DNA from: Anaerolineales bacterium | GTDB lineage: Bacteria; Chloroflexota; Anaerolineae; Anaerolineales; UBA11858 | Direction: 5' to 3' | DNA length: 32,434 bases | NCBI GenBank assembly: GCA_021161345.1 | Contig: JAGHAU010000236.1 | Location: forward strand, 1 to 32,434 | Part shown: piece after piece, positions 1 through 9,607 of the stretch | How positions within the stretch are numbered: the stretch's first letter is position 1 | How the letters are laid out: every line of letters starts with the position of its first letter | Notes under the pieces: generated by a model | Database searches by the model: none | What the model saw: only the letters and a program-made list of their open reading frames with translations | What the model was told of the DNA's origin: nothing | Position numbers and translations under genes: made by a program

Positions 1-19
1 ACTTACTACTTACGATATC

Positions 20-418
20 TCACTCCCCCGCAGCCACGACCACAGCCGCTGCCATACCTCTGGTGTGGGTCAGGCTGACCGACCAGCTGGTATAACCCAG
101 GAATCCGGCGATCTGAGCCGCTTTACCGGTCAGCCGCAGGATTGGTTTTCCAGAACGCTCATTAAGGATCTCCATCTCTCTCCATGAAACAGGGCCGATC
201 CCTGTGCCCAGAGCTTTGGAACAGGCTTCTTTGGCCGCAAAGCGGGCCGCCACTTCGGCTGCGATCAACCGTGGTTTAACCTGTCTTTCCCTAAACTTAA
301 CCAGCCTTTCCAGCTCGGTTTCGCTGAAGATTTTCTTCAGGAAATGCTCCCCGTGCCGGTCAAGCGCTTTTTCAATGCGTTCGATTTCGATCAGGTCAAT
401 GCCGGAGGATATGTTCAT
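20..418 (-). CDS. acpS: holo-[acyl-carrier-protein] synthase
   Basis: N-terminal GIDLIEIERIEKAL and internal RFAAKEACSKALGTGIGPVSWREMEI match the AcpS signature; about 132 aa. Confidence 0.95.
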   Translation of the reverse strand: MNISSGIDLIEIERIEKALDRHGEHFLKKIFSETELERLVKFRERQVKPRLIAAEVAARFAAKEACSKALGTGIGPVSWREMEILNERSGKPILRLTGKAAQIAGFLGYTSWSVSLTHTRGMAAAVVVAAGE

Positions 419-1710
419 GGTTTTGGTCCTGCGCTGGAGATAACCAGTCGGTCCGGGTCCAAATATGCCCGGGCAGCTTCCAGGATCGATTCGGGTGTTA
501 TTTCCTGGATCATCTTTTCATAGTTTTGTAGATACTCCAATCCTAGCTGATGTTGTTCCATGGTGAGCAGTGCGGAAGCAACTCCGGCGTTGGACTCCAG
601 GGAAAGAGGCAGCTTGCCAACATAGTTGGACTGCACGTCCCTCAGTTCTTCGTTGCTTACGGGCTGGTCCACAAATTTTCTCAGTTCAGTTTTGATCAGA
701 TCCAGGGCTTTATCTAAATTCTCGGGAGCTACACCTGCTGATACCATCCACTGACCAGGACCAATGCTGGCACTGAGTGCGCTGTAAGCATAATAAGCCA
801 GGCCGGCCTCTTTGCGAACTGATTCGCCAATCCGACCCATCATGCCAAATTGCCCCAGAACGCTGTTGCCAAGTAAGGCGGAGTAATATCCTTCCCAATT
901 TCGGGAGGGACCAATTGTGCCGACCACCAGATCTGTCTGGCTTTTCTCGTCAATGACATGGTGTTTCTGGATCGAGGTTTCTGGATGAGGCATATCAGGG
1001 ACTTGCACGGCATCAGCCTGGTCCTCGTTCAGCCAGCTGCCCAAATATTCTTCCGCCAGAGAGATCACGGATTCGGGCTCGAATGGCCCCACTACCACCA
1101 GGGTCATGTCTTTGGGTCCGAAATGCTTCTTATGGAAAGCTGCCAGATCCTTTACCCGGATAGCCTTTATGGTTTCGATGTATCCATCAGAAGGATTCTG
1201 GTAAGGATGATCCTTGTAGAGTAATTTTTCAAACTCCAGCATGGCCATATCGTTTGTGTCTTGGGCTCGCAAATCCAGCCCGGTTAATAATTGGGAACGG
1301 ACCCGCTCAACATCCTGTTCAGGAAAGATGGGGTTCATTAGCACATCTGCCAGCATTTTCAACAGGGTGGGCAGGTCTTCCGCCAGGGATTTTCCCCCAA
1401 ACCCGGCTGTGTGGGCCCCGCAGCCAATTCCCAGGCTGGCACCGATTGACTCCAGGGAGTCGAAAATTTTCTGGAAGCTCTGGGTCCTGGTGCCGCGCAT
1501 CAAGGTCGAAGTTGTGAAATCTGCCAACCCCAATTTGTCCTGGGGGTCATAGATGCTTCCCGCCTGGACATATCCGCCTATTGAGGTGGCCATGGAATTC
1601 ATATTCGGTCGGAAAAGAAAAGTGATTCCGTTCTTCAGCTTTATCCGGGTGATATCATCGGGCCCGGGAAGCGAATTGATCTTTAGGGTTGAAAAATCCT
1701 GCTTGGTCAT
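415..1710 (-). CDS. M16 family peptidase-like protein, probably the inactive subunit
   Basis: M16 fold features (FVDQPVSNEEL, GRIGESVRKEAGLAYYAYS). The HxxEH position reads GLADFTTSTLMRGT, so the zinc motif is missing. Confidence 0.85.
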   Translation of the reverse strand: MTKQDFSTLKINSLPGPDDITRIKLKNGITFLFRPNMNSMATSIGGYVQAGSIYDPQDKLGLADFTTSTLMRGTRTQSFQKIFDSLESIGASLGIGCGAHTAGFGGKSLAEDLPTLLKMLADVLMNPIFPEQDVERVRSQLLTGLDLRAQDTNDMAMLEFEKLLYKDHPYQNPSDGYIETIKAIRVKDLAAFHKKHFGPKDMTLVVVGPFEPESVISLAEEYLGSWLNEDQADAVQVPDMPHPETSIQKHHVIDEKSQTDLVVGTIGPSRNWEGYYSALLGNSVLGQFGMMGRIGESVRKEAGLAYYAYSALSASIGPGQWMVSAGVAPENLDKALDLIKTELRKFVDQPVSNEELRDVQSNYVGKLPLSLESNAGVASALLTMEQHQLGLEYLQNYEKMIQEITPESILEAARAYLDPDRLVISSAGPKP

Positions 1711-3011
1711 TGGTTGTTATTTCCCTTCTTGTGGGGATGATAAATACCCACAATGCGGTTTTTTGGCTGCAGATATTGCTGGGCGACTCGCTGAACATCA
1801 TCCGGTGTGACTATCGCGATATTATCCAGATAACTTGTAACCCAATTGTAGCTGGCAAACATTTCTGAGAACCCCATCCAGAATGCCTGGTTGGTAATGC
1901 TTTCTCCACCATAAGCAAATAAAGCCTGGGTTTGTTTGACTGCCCGCTTTAACTCATCCACTGGCGGCGGGGTATCTTGCAAGCGTTGAATCTCGTCATC
2001 TAGGATTTTAAGAGCATCCTCTGTGGTCGAATCTGGATGAAGGATGAAGTTTATTGTGTACAAATAGGGATCTATTGTGGCTGGAAGGCCGCCGTGAATA
2101 TCAACAACTACTTCCATGTCTTCGACCATTTTCTTATACAACCGGGAGGTTTTATTGGAAATTCCTCCCCCACCGAACATATTCAATCCTTGTGGCCCTG
2201 ATAAGATGCTGTCCAGGATCAGGAGGGGGAAAAAATCAGGCTCGCTAGCTGAGGGAGTGTGGTAGGCCACATCACCCAGCACCGTTTCCCCAGGACCTTC
2301 TACTGTCAGCTTGTGTTCACCGCGTTGGGGGTTTTCGGGTCGGTTGACTCTGGGAGGATCATCTCCAGATGGGATGTCCTGATAAAGATCCGTAATACGT
2401 TTTAACATTTGGTCTTTATCAAAATCTCCGGCAATAGCAATCACCGCGTTGTTGGGAGTATAGTAGGTTTTATAATGTCGGTTCAAATCGTTTTTCTGAA
2501 TGGTTTCCAGGTCTACCTGATCTCCGATGATGACATGATTGTAAGGGTGGATACGGAAAGCGGCGTTATGGAGGGCTTCTGAAAGCCAAAAGCCGGGGCT
2601 GTTTTCCCTGCCCTGTCTTTCGGATATCACCACAGTGCGCTCGGATTCCACTTCTTTTTCATCATAGGTAGTGTTCACCATCCGGTCAGCTTCCAGCTCC
2701 AGGCCCAGATCGATCTTATCAGCCGGCATGGTTTCGAAGTAGGTGGTCCAATCCAGGTAGGTGAAGGCATTCCAGACACCGCCTGTACGGGCAACAGATT
2801 TTTCCATATCATCAGAGGATGTTTTTTCTGTACCCTTAAATTGCATATGCTCCACCCAGTGGGATATGCCGTGTTTGCCGGGGATCTCATCCCTGGATCC
2901 AACCCGGTACCAGATCCAGCTGCTGATCAATGGAGCAGAGTGGATTTCTTTAAGTTTGATTTCTAGTCCATTTTCAAGAAAAATGGACGGAATGGTTTCT
3001 AGTAGACTCAT
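1707..3011 (-). CDS. M16 family zinc metallopeptidase, probably the active subunit
   Basis: HWVEH (HxxEH) motif in GISHWVEHMQFKGT, followed downstream by the ESERTVVISE glutamate region. Confidence 0.9.
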   Translation of the reverse strand: MSLLETIPSIFLENGLEIKLKEIHSAPLISSWIWYRVGSRDEIPGKHGISHWVEHMQFKGTEKTSSDDMEKSVARTGGVWNAFTYLDWTTYFETMPADKIDLGLELEADRMVNTTYDEKEVESERTVVISERQGRENSPGFWLSEALHNAAFRIHPYNHVIIGDQVDLETIQKNDLNRHYKTYYTPNNAVIAIAGDFDKDQMLKRITDLYQDIPSGDDPPRVNRPENPQRGEHKLTVEGPGETVLGDVAYHTPSASEPDFFPLLILDSILSGPQGLNMFGGGGISNKTSRLYKKMVEDMEVVVDIHGGLPATIDPYLYTINFILHPDSTTEDALKILDDEIQRLQDTPPPVDELKRAVKQTQALFAYGGESITNQAFWMGFSEMFASYNWVTSYLDNIAIVTPDDVQRVAQQYLQPKNRIVGIYHPHKKGNNNQ

Positions 3012-3021
3012 AGGTTTTTAC

Positions 3022-3999
3022 TTATTGGGTGAGAGTAGCGATCAGTAGATCAAGGGCCAGTTCCTCTTCCAGTTGGAAGCTTTTGATGGACTGGTCGATT
3101 TCTGAAAGCTGATGATAGATTATTTTCAGTTGGGGCAGGGTGAATATTTTTGCTTGAGGCATGATCTTCTTAATGGGATAGGGATGGGATCCGATTCTCT
3201 GGGCGATTTCGTTATGATCCTGCCCGGGATTTTCATCCATCAATTCCCTGACCTGGATCAACAGCCGGAACTGCCGGATCACCATGCCAAACAGGCTCAA
3301 GGGTTTATTGTCTTCCAGGAGCCGGCGCAGCATGAACATTGCCTTTTGGCCGTCCCCATAGCCAATGGCATCCACCATTTCAAAGACATCACCCTGGCGG
3401 ACGTCCGCTACCAGGTCCCTGACATCACTTTCTGTTACAGGACGCGAATAATCTACATAGATGAGCAGTTTGTCGATCTCGGATTTTGCTAATCGTGGGT
3501 TTTCATCAATATAGCTGGCCAGCAGCTGGGCTGCTTGATTTTCAAAACTTCCGCCCATATCCTTGGCCTGCTCCAGGATCCAGTGGGTCATTGCGGGACC
3601 TTTGGGCAGGGCGAATACCTGCATCCAGGACCGCTCGGGGTTCTTTTTGATCCATTTGATCAGAAAATGTTTGTTTTCCAGAAGCTCGTCTTCAATTAAT
3701 ACCAGGGCCGTAGTAGAGGGAACTGCATCTAGCAGAGAGGTGAACTTCTCCACGTTTGTTTTCCCTTTGGTCATAGCTTTAATATTTTGGATCACCACCA
3801 TCCTGCGTTCGGTTAGAAATGGCACGGTCTGGGTTTCCGTTTTTATGCTCTCGATAGTTTTGGATCCGCCGTCGACCGTGGTGATGTCCATGGTGGTTTC
3901 CTCGCCCATTTTTGGTTTAAGGCGCTCTTCCAGAAAGCTGCGGATCGCATACTCATCGTTCCCATGTAAAAGGTAGACCGAGGGTGATTGGTCGCTCAT
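3022..3999 (-). CDS. holA: DNA polymerase III subunit delta
   Basis: VYLLHGNDEYAIRSFLEERL N-terminus and GDVFEMVDAIGYGDGQKAMFMLRRLLEDN, typical of HolA. Confidence 0.9.
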   Translation of the reverse strand: MSDQSPSVYLLHGNDEYAIRSFLEERLKPKMGEETTMDITTVDGGSKTIESIKTETQTVPFLTERRMVVIQNIKAMTKGKTNVEKFTSLLDAVPSTTALVLIEDELLENKHFLIKWIKKNPERSWMQVFALPKGPAMTHWILEQAKDMGGSFENQAAQLLASYIDENPRLAKSEIDKLLIYVDYSRPVTESDVRDLVADVRQGDVFEMVDAIGYGDGQKAMFMLRRLLEDNKPLSLFGMVIRQFRLLIQVRELMDENPGQDHNEIAQRIGSHPYPIKKIMPQAKIFTLPQLKIIYHQLSEIDQSIKSFQLEEELALDLLIATLTQ

Positions 4000-4000
4000 A

Positions 4001-4495
4001 TTAGTCCAGCGTCTTTATCCTGTGGGCAGATGTGCCGTTCATAGTATGTTTGGAAATTGTAGAGATCATTAAGTTCCCCGGGTTGCCGCTGGTGGTCACT
4101 TTCTTCTGGAGCAAGGGGCCTAGCGGACGGGCAGCGATCAATGCGAGTACGCCAAAAAAGGTGATTACTGGAATACGCTCAAATTTATCTCGCGCCTGTT
4201 TCCCGACCCCGATCAAGCCAGCCGCTCCAGCCAATCCGGCAGCAAAGCCGGAAACCAGCAGATTTGTGCCGCAGTTATTATGAATTGCCAGCTCAGATTG
4301 CCCGGCGTTTAATTTGCTAAGAGCTTCGCTCACTGTACTGCTCAGAATTTCGGTTGGGATGTCGCCCAGGATCCAAAATCCCCCCCCATCAGAATGCCCG
4401 GCGAAGGGCTGTCCCGGGTGGGTTTTTGCCAGCAAATTCAGTGTGGCGTGTTCGAGTCCGTGATTTCGGCGTGTTCGAGAAAATAGTGATTCCAT
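4001..4495 (-). CDS. DUF6391-like small protein
   Basis: RRNHGLEHATLNLL and GGFWILGDIPTE region. Start placed at the internal ATG (4495), MESLFSRTRRNHGLEHATL, rather than the longer ORF start at 4651. Confidence 0.65.
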   Translation of the reverse strand: MESLFSRTRRNHGLEHATLNLLAKTHPGQPFAGHSDGGGFWILGDIPTEILSSTVSEALSKLNAGQSELAIHNNCGTNLLVSGFAAGLAGAAGLIGVGKQARDKFERIPVITFFGVLALIAARPLGPLLQKKVTTSGNPGNLMISTISKHTMNGTSAHRIKTLD

Positions 4496-4650
4496 AAGGT
4501 TTCCAGTTATTGTATCAACAGTTCTCGCTCTGGTGGAAATACACCAAGGCAGTGAAATGTCTATTGTACTAAATTTAAATCTGTAATGATCACTCCCAAT
4601 GCCCATTATTATATACTTCTGAGATATTAACATACTCATTGGTTGGCACA

Positions 4651-4659
4651 TGCTATAAT
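4651..4659 (+). promoter_or_regulatory. extended -10 promoter element upstream of the epimerase
   Basis: TGCTATAAT (TGnTATAAT), about 40 bp upstream of the ATG at 4700. Confidence 0.5.
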
Positions 4660-4699
4660 TCTCTCGCTTGATAAATATTATATAGTTGGTGTTTATTTT

Positions 4700-5632
4700 A
4701 TGAAAATTCTGGTTACCGGCGTCGCCGGATTCCTTGGATCAGCCCTGGCGCAGCGACTGCTTGAGGATGGACACAAAGTCCTCGGTCTGGATGATCTCTC
4801 CACTGGAAAAGAAGAAGTTATCCCAGCAGGGGTTGAATTTGAGCTGGGTGATATGCTTGATCGCCCCAAATTATGGACCCTGCTGCAGGATGTAGAATGT
4901 GTTTACCACCTGGCAGCCAAAGTTGCGGTTCAGGAATCAATTTTATATCCGCGGGAGTATAACAGCACCAATGTTGGCGGCACGGTAAGTGTCATGGAAG
5001 CCATGCGCGATGTGGGTGTCAAAAGAGTGGTTTTCACTTCATCGGGAGCTATCTACGGCGCCCAAAAAGCCCAACCATTGCATGAATTGATGGTACCTTC
5101 CCCGGATTCGCCCTACGCAGTTTCTAAACTTTCGGCTGAGTTTTATGTCAAGACAATCGGAAAACTGTGGGGGATCGAGACCGTTACCCTGCGCATTTTT
5201 AATGCCTACGGCCCAGGCCAGCATTTACCGGCGGATCATCCACCTGTAATTCCCAACTTCCTCAAACAGGCTGTTAAGGGCGGTAGCTTGATCGTTCATA
5301 ACAGCGGCAGCCAGACCCGTGATTTCGTTTACCTGGATGATGTGGTGAATGCATTAACCAGAGCCGGCACGACCTCAGGTGTGGATGGCGCAACCATTAA
5401 CATTGGAAGTGGAAAAGAATACAGTGTTCTTGACCTTGTTAATAATGTAGTTGAACTCACAGGTGCGGATACTGAAACGATCTACAACCACAAAGCCACT
5501 GGCGGTGTCAGCCGGATGAGGGCTGATATCACCCGGGCATCCAAGTTGTTGGGCTACAAACCGAAATTCAGCCTGGTTGATGGCCTGGCCCGCACGCTGG
5601 AGCTGGATCCCCGATTCAAAAAAGCGATTTAA
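4700..5632 (+). CDS. NAD-dependent epimerase/dehydratase (UDP-glucose 4-epimerase-like)
   Basis: MKILVTGVAGFLGSALAQ Rossmann motif and YAVSKLSAE catalytic motif. Start moved to 4700 from the ORF start at 4643. Confidence 0.9.
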   Translation: MKILVTGVAGFLGSALAQRLLEDGHKVLGLDDLSTGKEEVIPAGVEFELGDMLDRPKLWTLLQDVECVYHLAAKVAVQESILYPREYNSTNVGGTVSVMEAMRDVGVKRVVFTSSGAIYGAQKAQPLHELMVPSPDSPYAVSKLSAEFYVKTIGKLWGIETVTLRIFNAYGPGQHLPADHPPVIPNFLKQAVKGGSLIVHNSGSQTRDFVYLDDVVNALTRAGTTSGVDGATINIGSGKEYSVLDLVNNVVELTGADTETIYNHKATGGVSRMRADITRASKLLGYKPKFSLVDGLARTLELDPRFKKAI

Positions 5633-5654
5633 ATGAATTGATCTCTCACTGCTC

Positions 5655-5680
5655 AAACGCCCGTCCCCGGGCGTTTTATA
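5655..5680 (+). terminator. rho-independent terminator
   Basis: aaacgcccg-tccc-cgggcgttt 9-bp perfect stem followed by ttata. Confidence 0.75.
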
Positions 5681-5747
5681 TGTTAAATAGGTGCCTCCCC
5701 GAGGACGGGTCGGCGAGCAACAATGATTTGTATTGTAAAATAAGCAC

Positions 5748-6347
5748 ATGTCAAACCATTTCCCAGAATCGTTTTTCTCCCGTGACACAGTTCAAGTTGC
5801 CAGGGATCTGGTCGGGAAGCGCTTGGTGCGCCTGGAAGGGAACCAGAGGATATCGGGAATCATCCTGGAAACCGAGGCTTACCGGGGCGAAGAGGACCTG
5901 GCCTGCCACTGCCGGGCTGGGCGAACGCCCAGAACTGAGATCATGTATGGGCCGGCGGGTCGGGCTTATATTTACCTGATCTACGGTATGTATTGGCTGC
6001 TTAATTTTGTAACCGAATCTGAAGGATCCCCTGGCGCAGTGCTGATCCGCGCTTTAGCTCCTGAGGAAGGAAAGGAAAAAATTTCTCAGCGGCGGGGAAA
6101 TCAACCTGAAAAACATTGGACAGATGGGCCTGGAAAGATCTGCATTGCCCTGGGGATCAACGCAGATTTTAACGGCCTGAACTCCTGCACCCCACAGGCA
6201 AAGATTTTTGTAGAGAATGGACAAGATCTTGATCCAGGGTTAATTCATACTGGCCCACGGGTGGGATTGGAGTCCGTTCCAGAACCATGGCGGAGCATCC
6301 CCTGGCGATTTGTGGTAAATTATCAACACTTGTTATATGGATCATAA
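5748..6347 (+). CDS. DNA-3-methyladenine glycosylase (AAG/MPG family)
   Basis: ARDLVGKRLVR, ETEAYRGEEDLACH, YGPAGRAYIYLIYGMYWLLN and GPGKICIALGI motifs. Confidence 0.93.
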   Translation: MSNHFPESFFSRDTVQVARDLVGKRLVRLEGNQRISGIILETEAYRGEEDLACHCRAGRTPRTEIMYGPAGRAYIYLIYGMYWLLNFVTESEGSPGAVLIRALAPEEGKEKISQRRGNQPEKHWTDGPGKICIALGINADFNGLNSCTPQAKIFVENGQDLDPGLIHTGPRVGLESVPEPWRSIPWRFVVNYQHLLYGS

Positions 6348-6367
6348 GAGTATCTATTGGAGAATTT

Positions 6368-6847
6368 ATGTTTAGGAAACGTGAAGAATCAACCCGGGAA
6401 CAAACCCCTGCGCCAATTCAAAGTCGGGTTACATCCATCCTGGGAGAAGGGACCAGCTGGAAAGGGGAGATCACCGGCAAGGGCGGCATCCGCATAGAAG
6501 GGTTATTTGAAGGAAAGATCGACCTGGATGGTCTGATCATTGTCAGCCAGACAGGGCGCGTTGAAAGTGAACTGATCAAGGCAGACTCTGTGATCGTCGG
6601 TGGTTCCGTTCGCAGTGATATTGAGGCGAATCGGGTTGAGATCCGCAGCACTGGCAAGGTCTGGGGAGATGTTAAGGCTGCTCGTTTTACTACAGAAGAA
6701 GGTGCCTATTTGCGAGGCAAGATCCAGATGGAAGAAGAAAACCCGCGTGAGATACCGGAAGCAGAAGCTTTGGACCCGGATGATAAAAAACCAGATCCCT
6801 CCAAACCGGCTTTAAAACCCAAAAAATCTGTCCAAAAGAAGGACTAA
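6368..6847 (+). CDS. bactofilin (polymer-forming cytoskeletal protein)
   Basis: ILGEGTSWKGEITGKGGIRIEGLFEGKIDLDGLIIVSQTGRVESELIKADSVIVGGSVRSDI beta-helix. Start at the internal ATG, 6368. Confidence 0.92.
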   Translation: MFRKREESTREQTPAPIQSRVTSILGEGTSWKGEITGKGGIRIEGLFEGKIDLDGLIIVSQTGRVESELIKADSVIVGGSVRSDIEANRVEIRSTGKVWGDVKAARFTTEEGAYLRGKIQMEEENPREIPEAEALDPDDKKPDPSKPALKPKKSVQKKD

Positions 6848-6848
6848 C

Positions 6849-7754
6849 TTGAAGAAATTCCTGGCTGCAGGATTTGTATTAATACTCTTTCTGTCTGCTT
6901 GCAGTGAGTTGATGACCGATGGAGAAGATACTCCTCAGCCGCAATTTACCTCTTCACCTGTTACTGAATATACAGTGCCTGAAGCGACTGAAGGTGCGCC
7001 TGAAATCGCCGAAACGACCATGCCTGCTCCAGTTGATCTGGATAGATCTTGTTCAGAAGCTTCGGGGGTAATGGAAACGTACGAGATTCCCTGGAAGGAT
7101 GAGTTATTAACGGGTCGGATCTATCTGCCGCCTTGTTATGGTTCGGATCCAGATCAGGAATATCCAACTTTATATATGCTGCACGGAGCTATCGAGACAG
7201 ATCAACAATGGGATGACCTGGGCTTAGATGAATGGGCTGACACCCTGATCTCCGGGAAAGAAATCTCCCCTTTGATCATCATCATGCCTCGGGAGATAAC
7301 CTGGATCATCTTGCCCGAGAATCTTTTTGGCGACCACCTGGTAACAGCGATCATCCCCTGGATTGACAGCCACTACCAGACCCTGGAGGATAGGGATTTC
7401 CGGGCGATCGGAGGGATGTCGCGCGGCGGTAATTGGGCCGTGCGGCTTGGTTTATTGCATTGGGGTTTATTTGGCTCCATAGGAGCCCACAGTACCCCCT
7501 TATTTCTTGGAGATCTGAAACGAGTGCCGGGTTGGGTGGAGATCATTCCGACCTCCCAGACTCCCCGGATCTTGATGGATATTGGCCAGGATGATAATAA
7601 TCTTTCTGACGCAGAGGCTTTGCACCAATCTTTGCAGGATCAGGAAATCCCCCACGAATGGCGTATGTATCCCGGATTGCATGATGAACACTACTGGAAA
7701 TCACATTTGGAGGAATACCTGAAATGGTACAGTGCAGGTTGGGCTGATCAGTAG
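6849..7754 (+). CDS. alpha/beta-hydrolase esterase (enterochelin esterase-like), lipoprotein
   Basis: lipobox LFLSACSE; YMLHGAIETDQQWDDLG; nucleophile elbow GGMSRGGNWA; C-terminal LHDEHYW histidine. TTG start. Confidence 0.82.
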   Translation: MKKFLAAGFVLILFLSACSELMTDGEDTPQPQFTSSPVTEYTVPEATEGAPEIAETTMPAPVDLDRSCSEASGVMETYEIPWKDELLTGRIYLPPCYGSDPDQEYPTLYMLHGAIETDQQWDDLGLDEWADTLISGKEISPLIIIMPREITWIILPENLFGDHLVTAIIPWIDSHYQTLEDRDFRAIGGMSRGGNWAVRLGLLHWGLFGSIGAHSTPLFLGDLKRVPGWVEIIPTSQTPRILMDIGQDDNNLSDAEALHQSLQDQEIPHEWRMYPGLHDEHYWKSHLEEYLKWYSAGWADQ

Positions 7755-7785
7755 ATAAAATATTTAAAGAACAAAGAGGATAGTA

Positions 7786-9492
7786 ATGAAAACACCAACA
7801 TTTAATGAGTTCATGGCTTTGGATCGGGAAAGTATTGAGCCCCTCTATCAGGTTTTGCAGGAGGTTGAGCTGACAGAAGGATCCCTGGATAGCTGGATGG
7901 AAGGTTGGTCAGACCTTCGCAAACTTGTCGATGAAAGGTATGCCAAGCTGGCTCTTGCTACTGAACTGGATACTACTGATGAAGAGGCAGAAAAGAAATA
8001 TCATGGTTTTTTGGAAAATATCTACCCTGCCGCACAAGCTGCCGACCAGAAACTAAAAGAAAAACTCCTGGCCAGTGAACTTGTGCCGACGGGTATGGAT
8101 TTGATCCTGAAAAAGATGCGAACGGAAGCAGATCTCTTCTGTGAAGAGAACCTGCCTTTGATGACAGAGGAAAGCAAATTGGGCACCCAGTACAGCAAGA
8201 TCCTGGGAGCGCAGACTATAGATTGGGAAGGGGAGGAACTGACCCTGACCCAGACCAAATCGAAACTGCAGACCCCGGACAGGGATGAACGCAAGCAACT
8301 CTGGGAATTGATGTCTCAAAGCCAGTTGGATGACAGGGATGATATTAACCAGTTGTGGGCCAAGTTCATGGATATCCGGGCAGAGTTAGCTTCCAATGCG
8401 GGATACCCCGACTACCGGTCCTTCCGCTGGCAGCAGCGGCTCAGGTTGGATTACACACCTGAGGACAGCAAGAAATTTGTCGAAGCAATTAAACAAGTTG
8501 CTGCTCCGGCCGCGACCCGGGTTTACGAGAAATATAAATCCCGCTTGAATATTGATAAAGTGCGTCCCTGGGATTTGCTTAATAACCAGACTACCTTCAG
8601 CCTTCCACCCATTAAAGCCTTTGATACTGAAGAGGAATTTATCTCCCGGGTGGGGAATATTCTCAATAAACTGGACCCGGTCCTGGGTGGGTATTACCAG
8701 ACCATGCGCGATAACCAGCTCTTTGATCTCTTGAACCGCAAAGGCAAAGGTCCGGGAGGTTTCTGTACCTCATTTGCCACGGTTGGGCTGCCCTTCATAT
8801 TTATGAATGCTGCCGGCCGAAGCGCGGATCTGCGAGTGTTGTTCCACGAAAGCGGGCATGCTTTCCATGTCTTTGAACGGATTAATTTACCTTATCATCA
8901 TCAGTGGCGCCCCGGACTGGAATTTGCGGAAGTTGCTTCCACGGCCATGGAACTGCTTGCCGAGCCTTTCCTGGCAGAAGATATGGGTGGTTTTATGAGT
9001 ACAGAGAATGCAGCCAGAACCCGGCTGCTGAACCTGGAAGAGAAATTGCTCTTCTGGCCCTATATGGCCGTGGTGGTCGCTTTTCAGCACTGGGTCTATG
9101 AGAACCACGAAGAAGGTAAAAACCCGGCTTCTTGCGACGCTAAATGGTCAGCCCTGGTTGATGAATATATGCCAGGTATAGACTGGGAGGGATATGAAGA
9201 TATCAAGATGACCGGATGGCACCGCAAGCTTCACATTCATCAGGTGCCGTTCTACTATATTGAATATGGCCTAGCCTCGCTGGGTGCATTCCAGATTATG
9301 CAAAATGCTCTCCAGGATCAGGCCAAGGCTATCAAGGATTATCGTCATGCTCTTGCATTAGGAGGAACAGTCACACTTCCTGAGCTTTACCGGGCTTCAG
9401 GAGCAAACCTGTCCTTTGACGCCCAGACTTTGGGTGAAGTTGTAGATTTAATCGAAGAGAATTTGGCTGATTTGGAAACCAAACTGGCCTGA
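7786..9492 (+). CDS. M3 family oligoendopeptidase
   Basis: FHESGHAFH (HExGH) zinc motif plus M3-type N- and C-terminal regions (PFYYIEYGLASLGAFQ). Confidence 0.93.
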   Translation: MKTPTFNEFMALDRESIEPLYQVLQEVELTEGSLDSWMEGWSDLRKLVDERYAKLALATELDTTDEEAEKKYHGFLENIYPAAQAADQKLKEKLLASELVPTGMDLILKKMRTEADLFCEENLPLMTEESKLGTQYSKILGAQTIDWEGEELTLTQTKSKLQTPDRDERKQLWELMSQSQLDDRDDINQLWAKFMDIRAELASNAGYPDYRSFRWQQRLRLDYTPEDSKKFVEAIKQVAAPAATRVYEKYKSRLNIDKVRPWDLLNNQTTFSLPPIKAFDTEEEFISRVGNILNKLDPVLGGYYQTMRDNQLFDLLNRKGKGPGGFCTSFATVGLPFIFMNAAGRSADLRVLFHESGHAFHVFERINLPYHHQWRPGLEFAEVASTAMELLAEPFLAEDMGGFMSTENAARTRLLNLEEKLLFWPYMAVVVAFQHWVYENHEEGKNPASCDAKWSALVDEYMPGIDWEGYEDIKMTGWHRKLHIHQVPFYYIEYGLASLGAFQIMQNALQDQAKAIKDYRHALALGGTVTLPELYRASGANLSFDAQTLGEVVDLIEENLADLETKLA

Positions 9493-9511
9493 TAATATTC
9501 TTGTTGAGATA

Positions 9512-9561
9512 GGGAGAGGGTTTGGCGTGTCATTTGTCAGTACCTGACAGCCTCCCTCTCC
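9512..9561. repeat. compound hairpin between the oligopeptidase and the nucleotidyltransferase
   Basis: outer 8-bp stem ggagaggg/ccctctcc (9513-9520 with 9554-9561) around inner stem tgtcag-tac-ctgaca (9535-9549); no U-tract. Confidence 0.55.
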
Positions 9562-9576
9562 GTTATAATGAAATTC

Positions 9577-9590
9577 TGGAACCGGTTCCA
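9577..9590. promoter_or_regulatory. LacI/PurR-family-type operator palindrome
   Basis: TGGAACCGGTTCCA, a 14-bp perfect palindrome fitting TGnAAnCGnTTnCA, 7 bp downstream of TATAAT (9564-9569). Confidence 0.55.
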
Positions 9591-9607
9591 AAAAAAGGAA
9601 ATATATT

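Noticed and set aside
1241-1552. Many antisense and overlapping ORFs on the strand opposite long genes (e.g. 1241-1552, 3112-3492, 19401-19772)
   Set aside because: They lie fully within strong conserved genes on the other strand and show no recognisable domain.
5690-5720. Possible sixth heptamer array near cctccccgaggacgggtcggcg
   Set aside because: Only one GACGGG-like core and no 7-bp phased repetition; probably chance or a decayed remnant.
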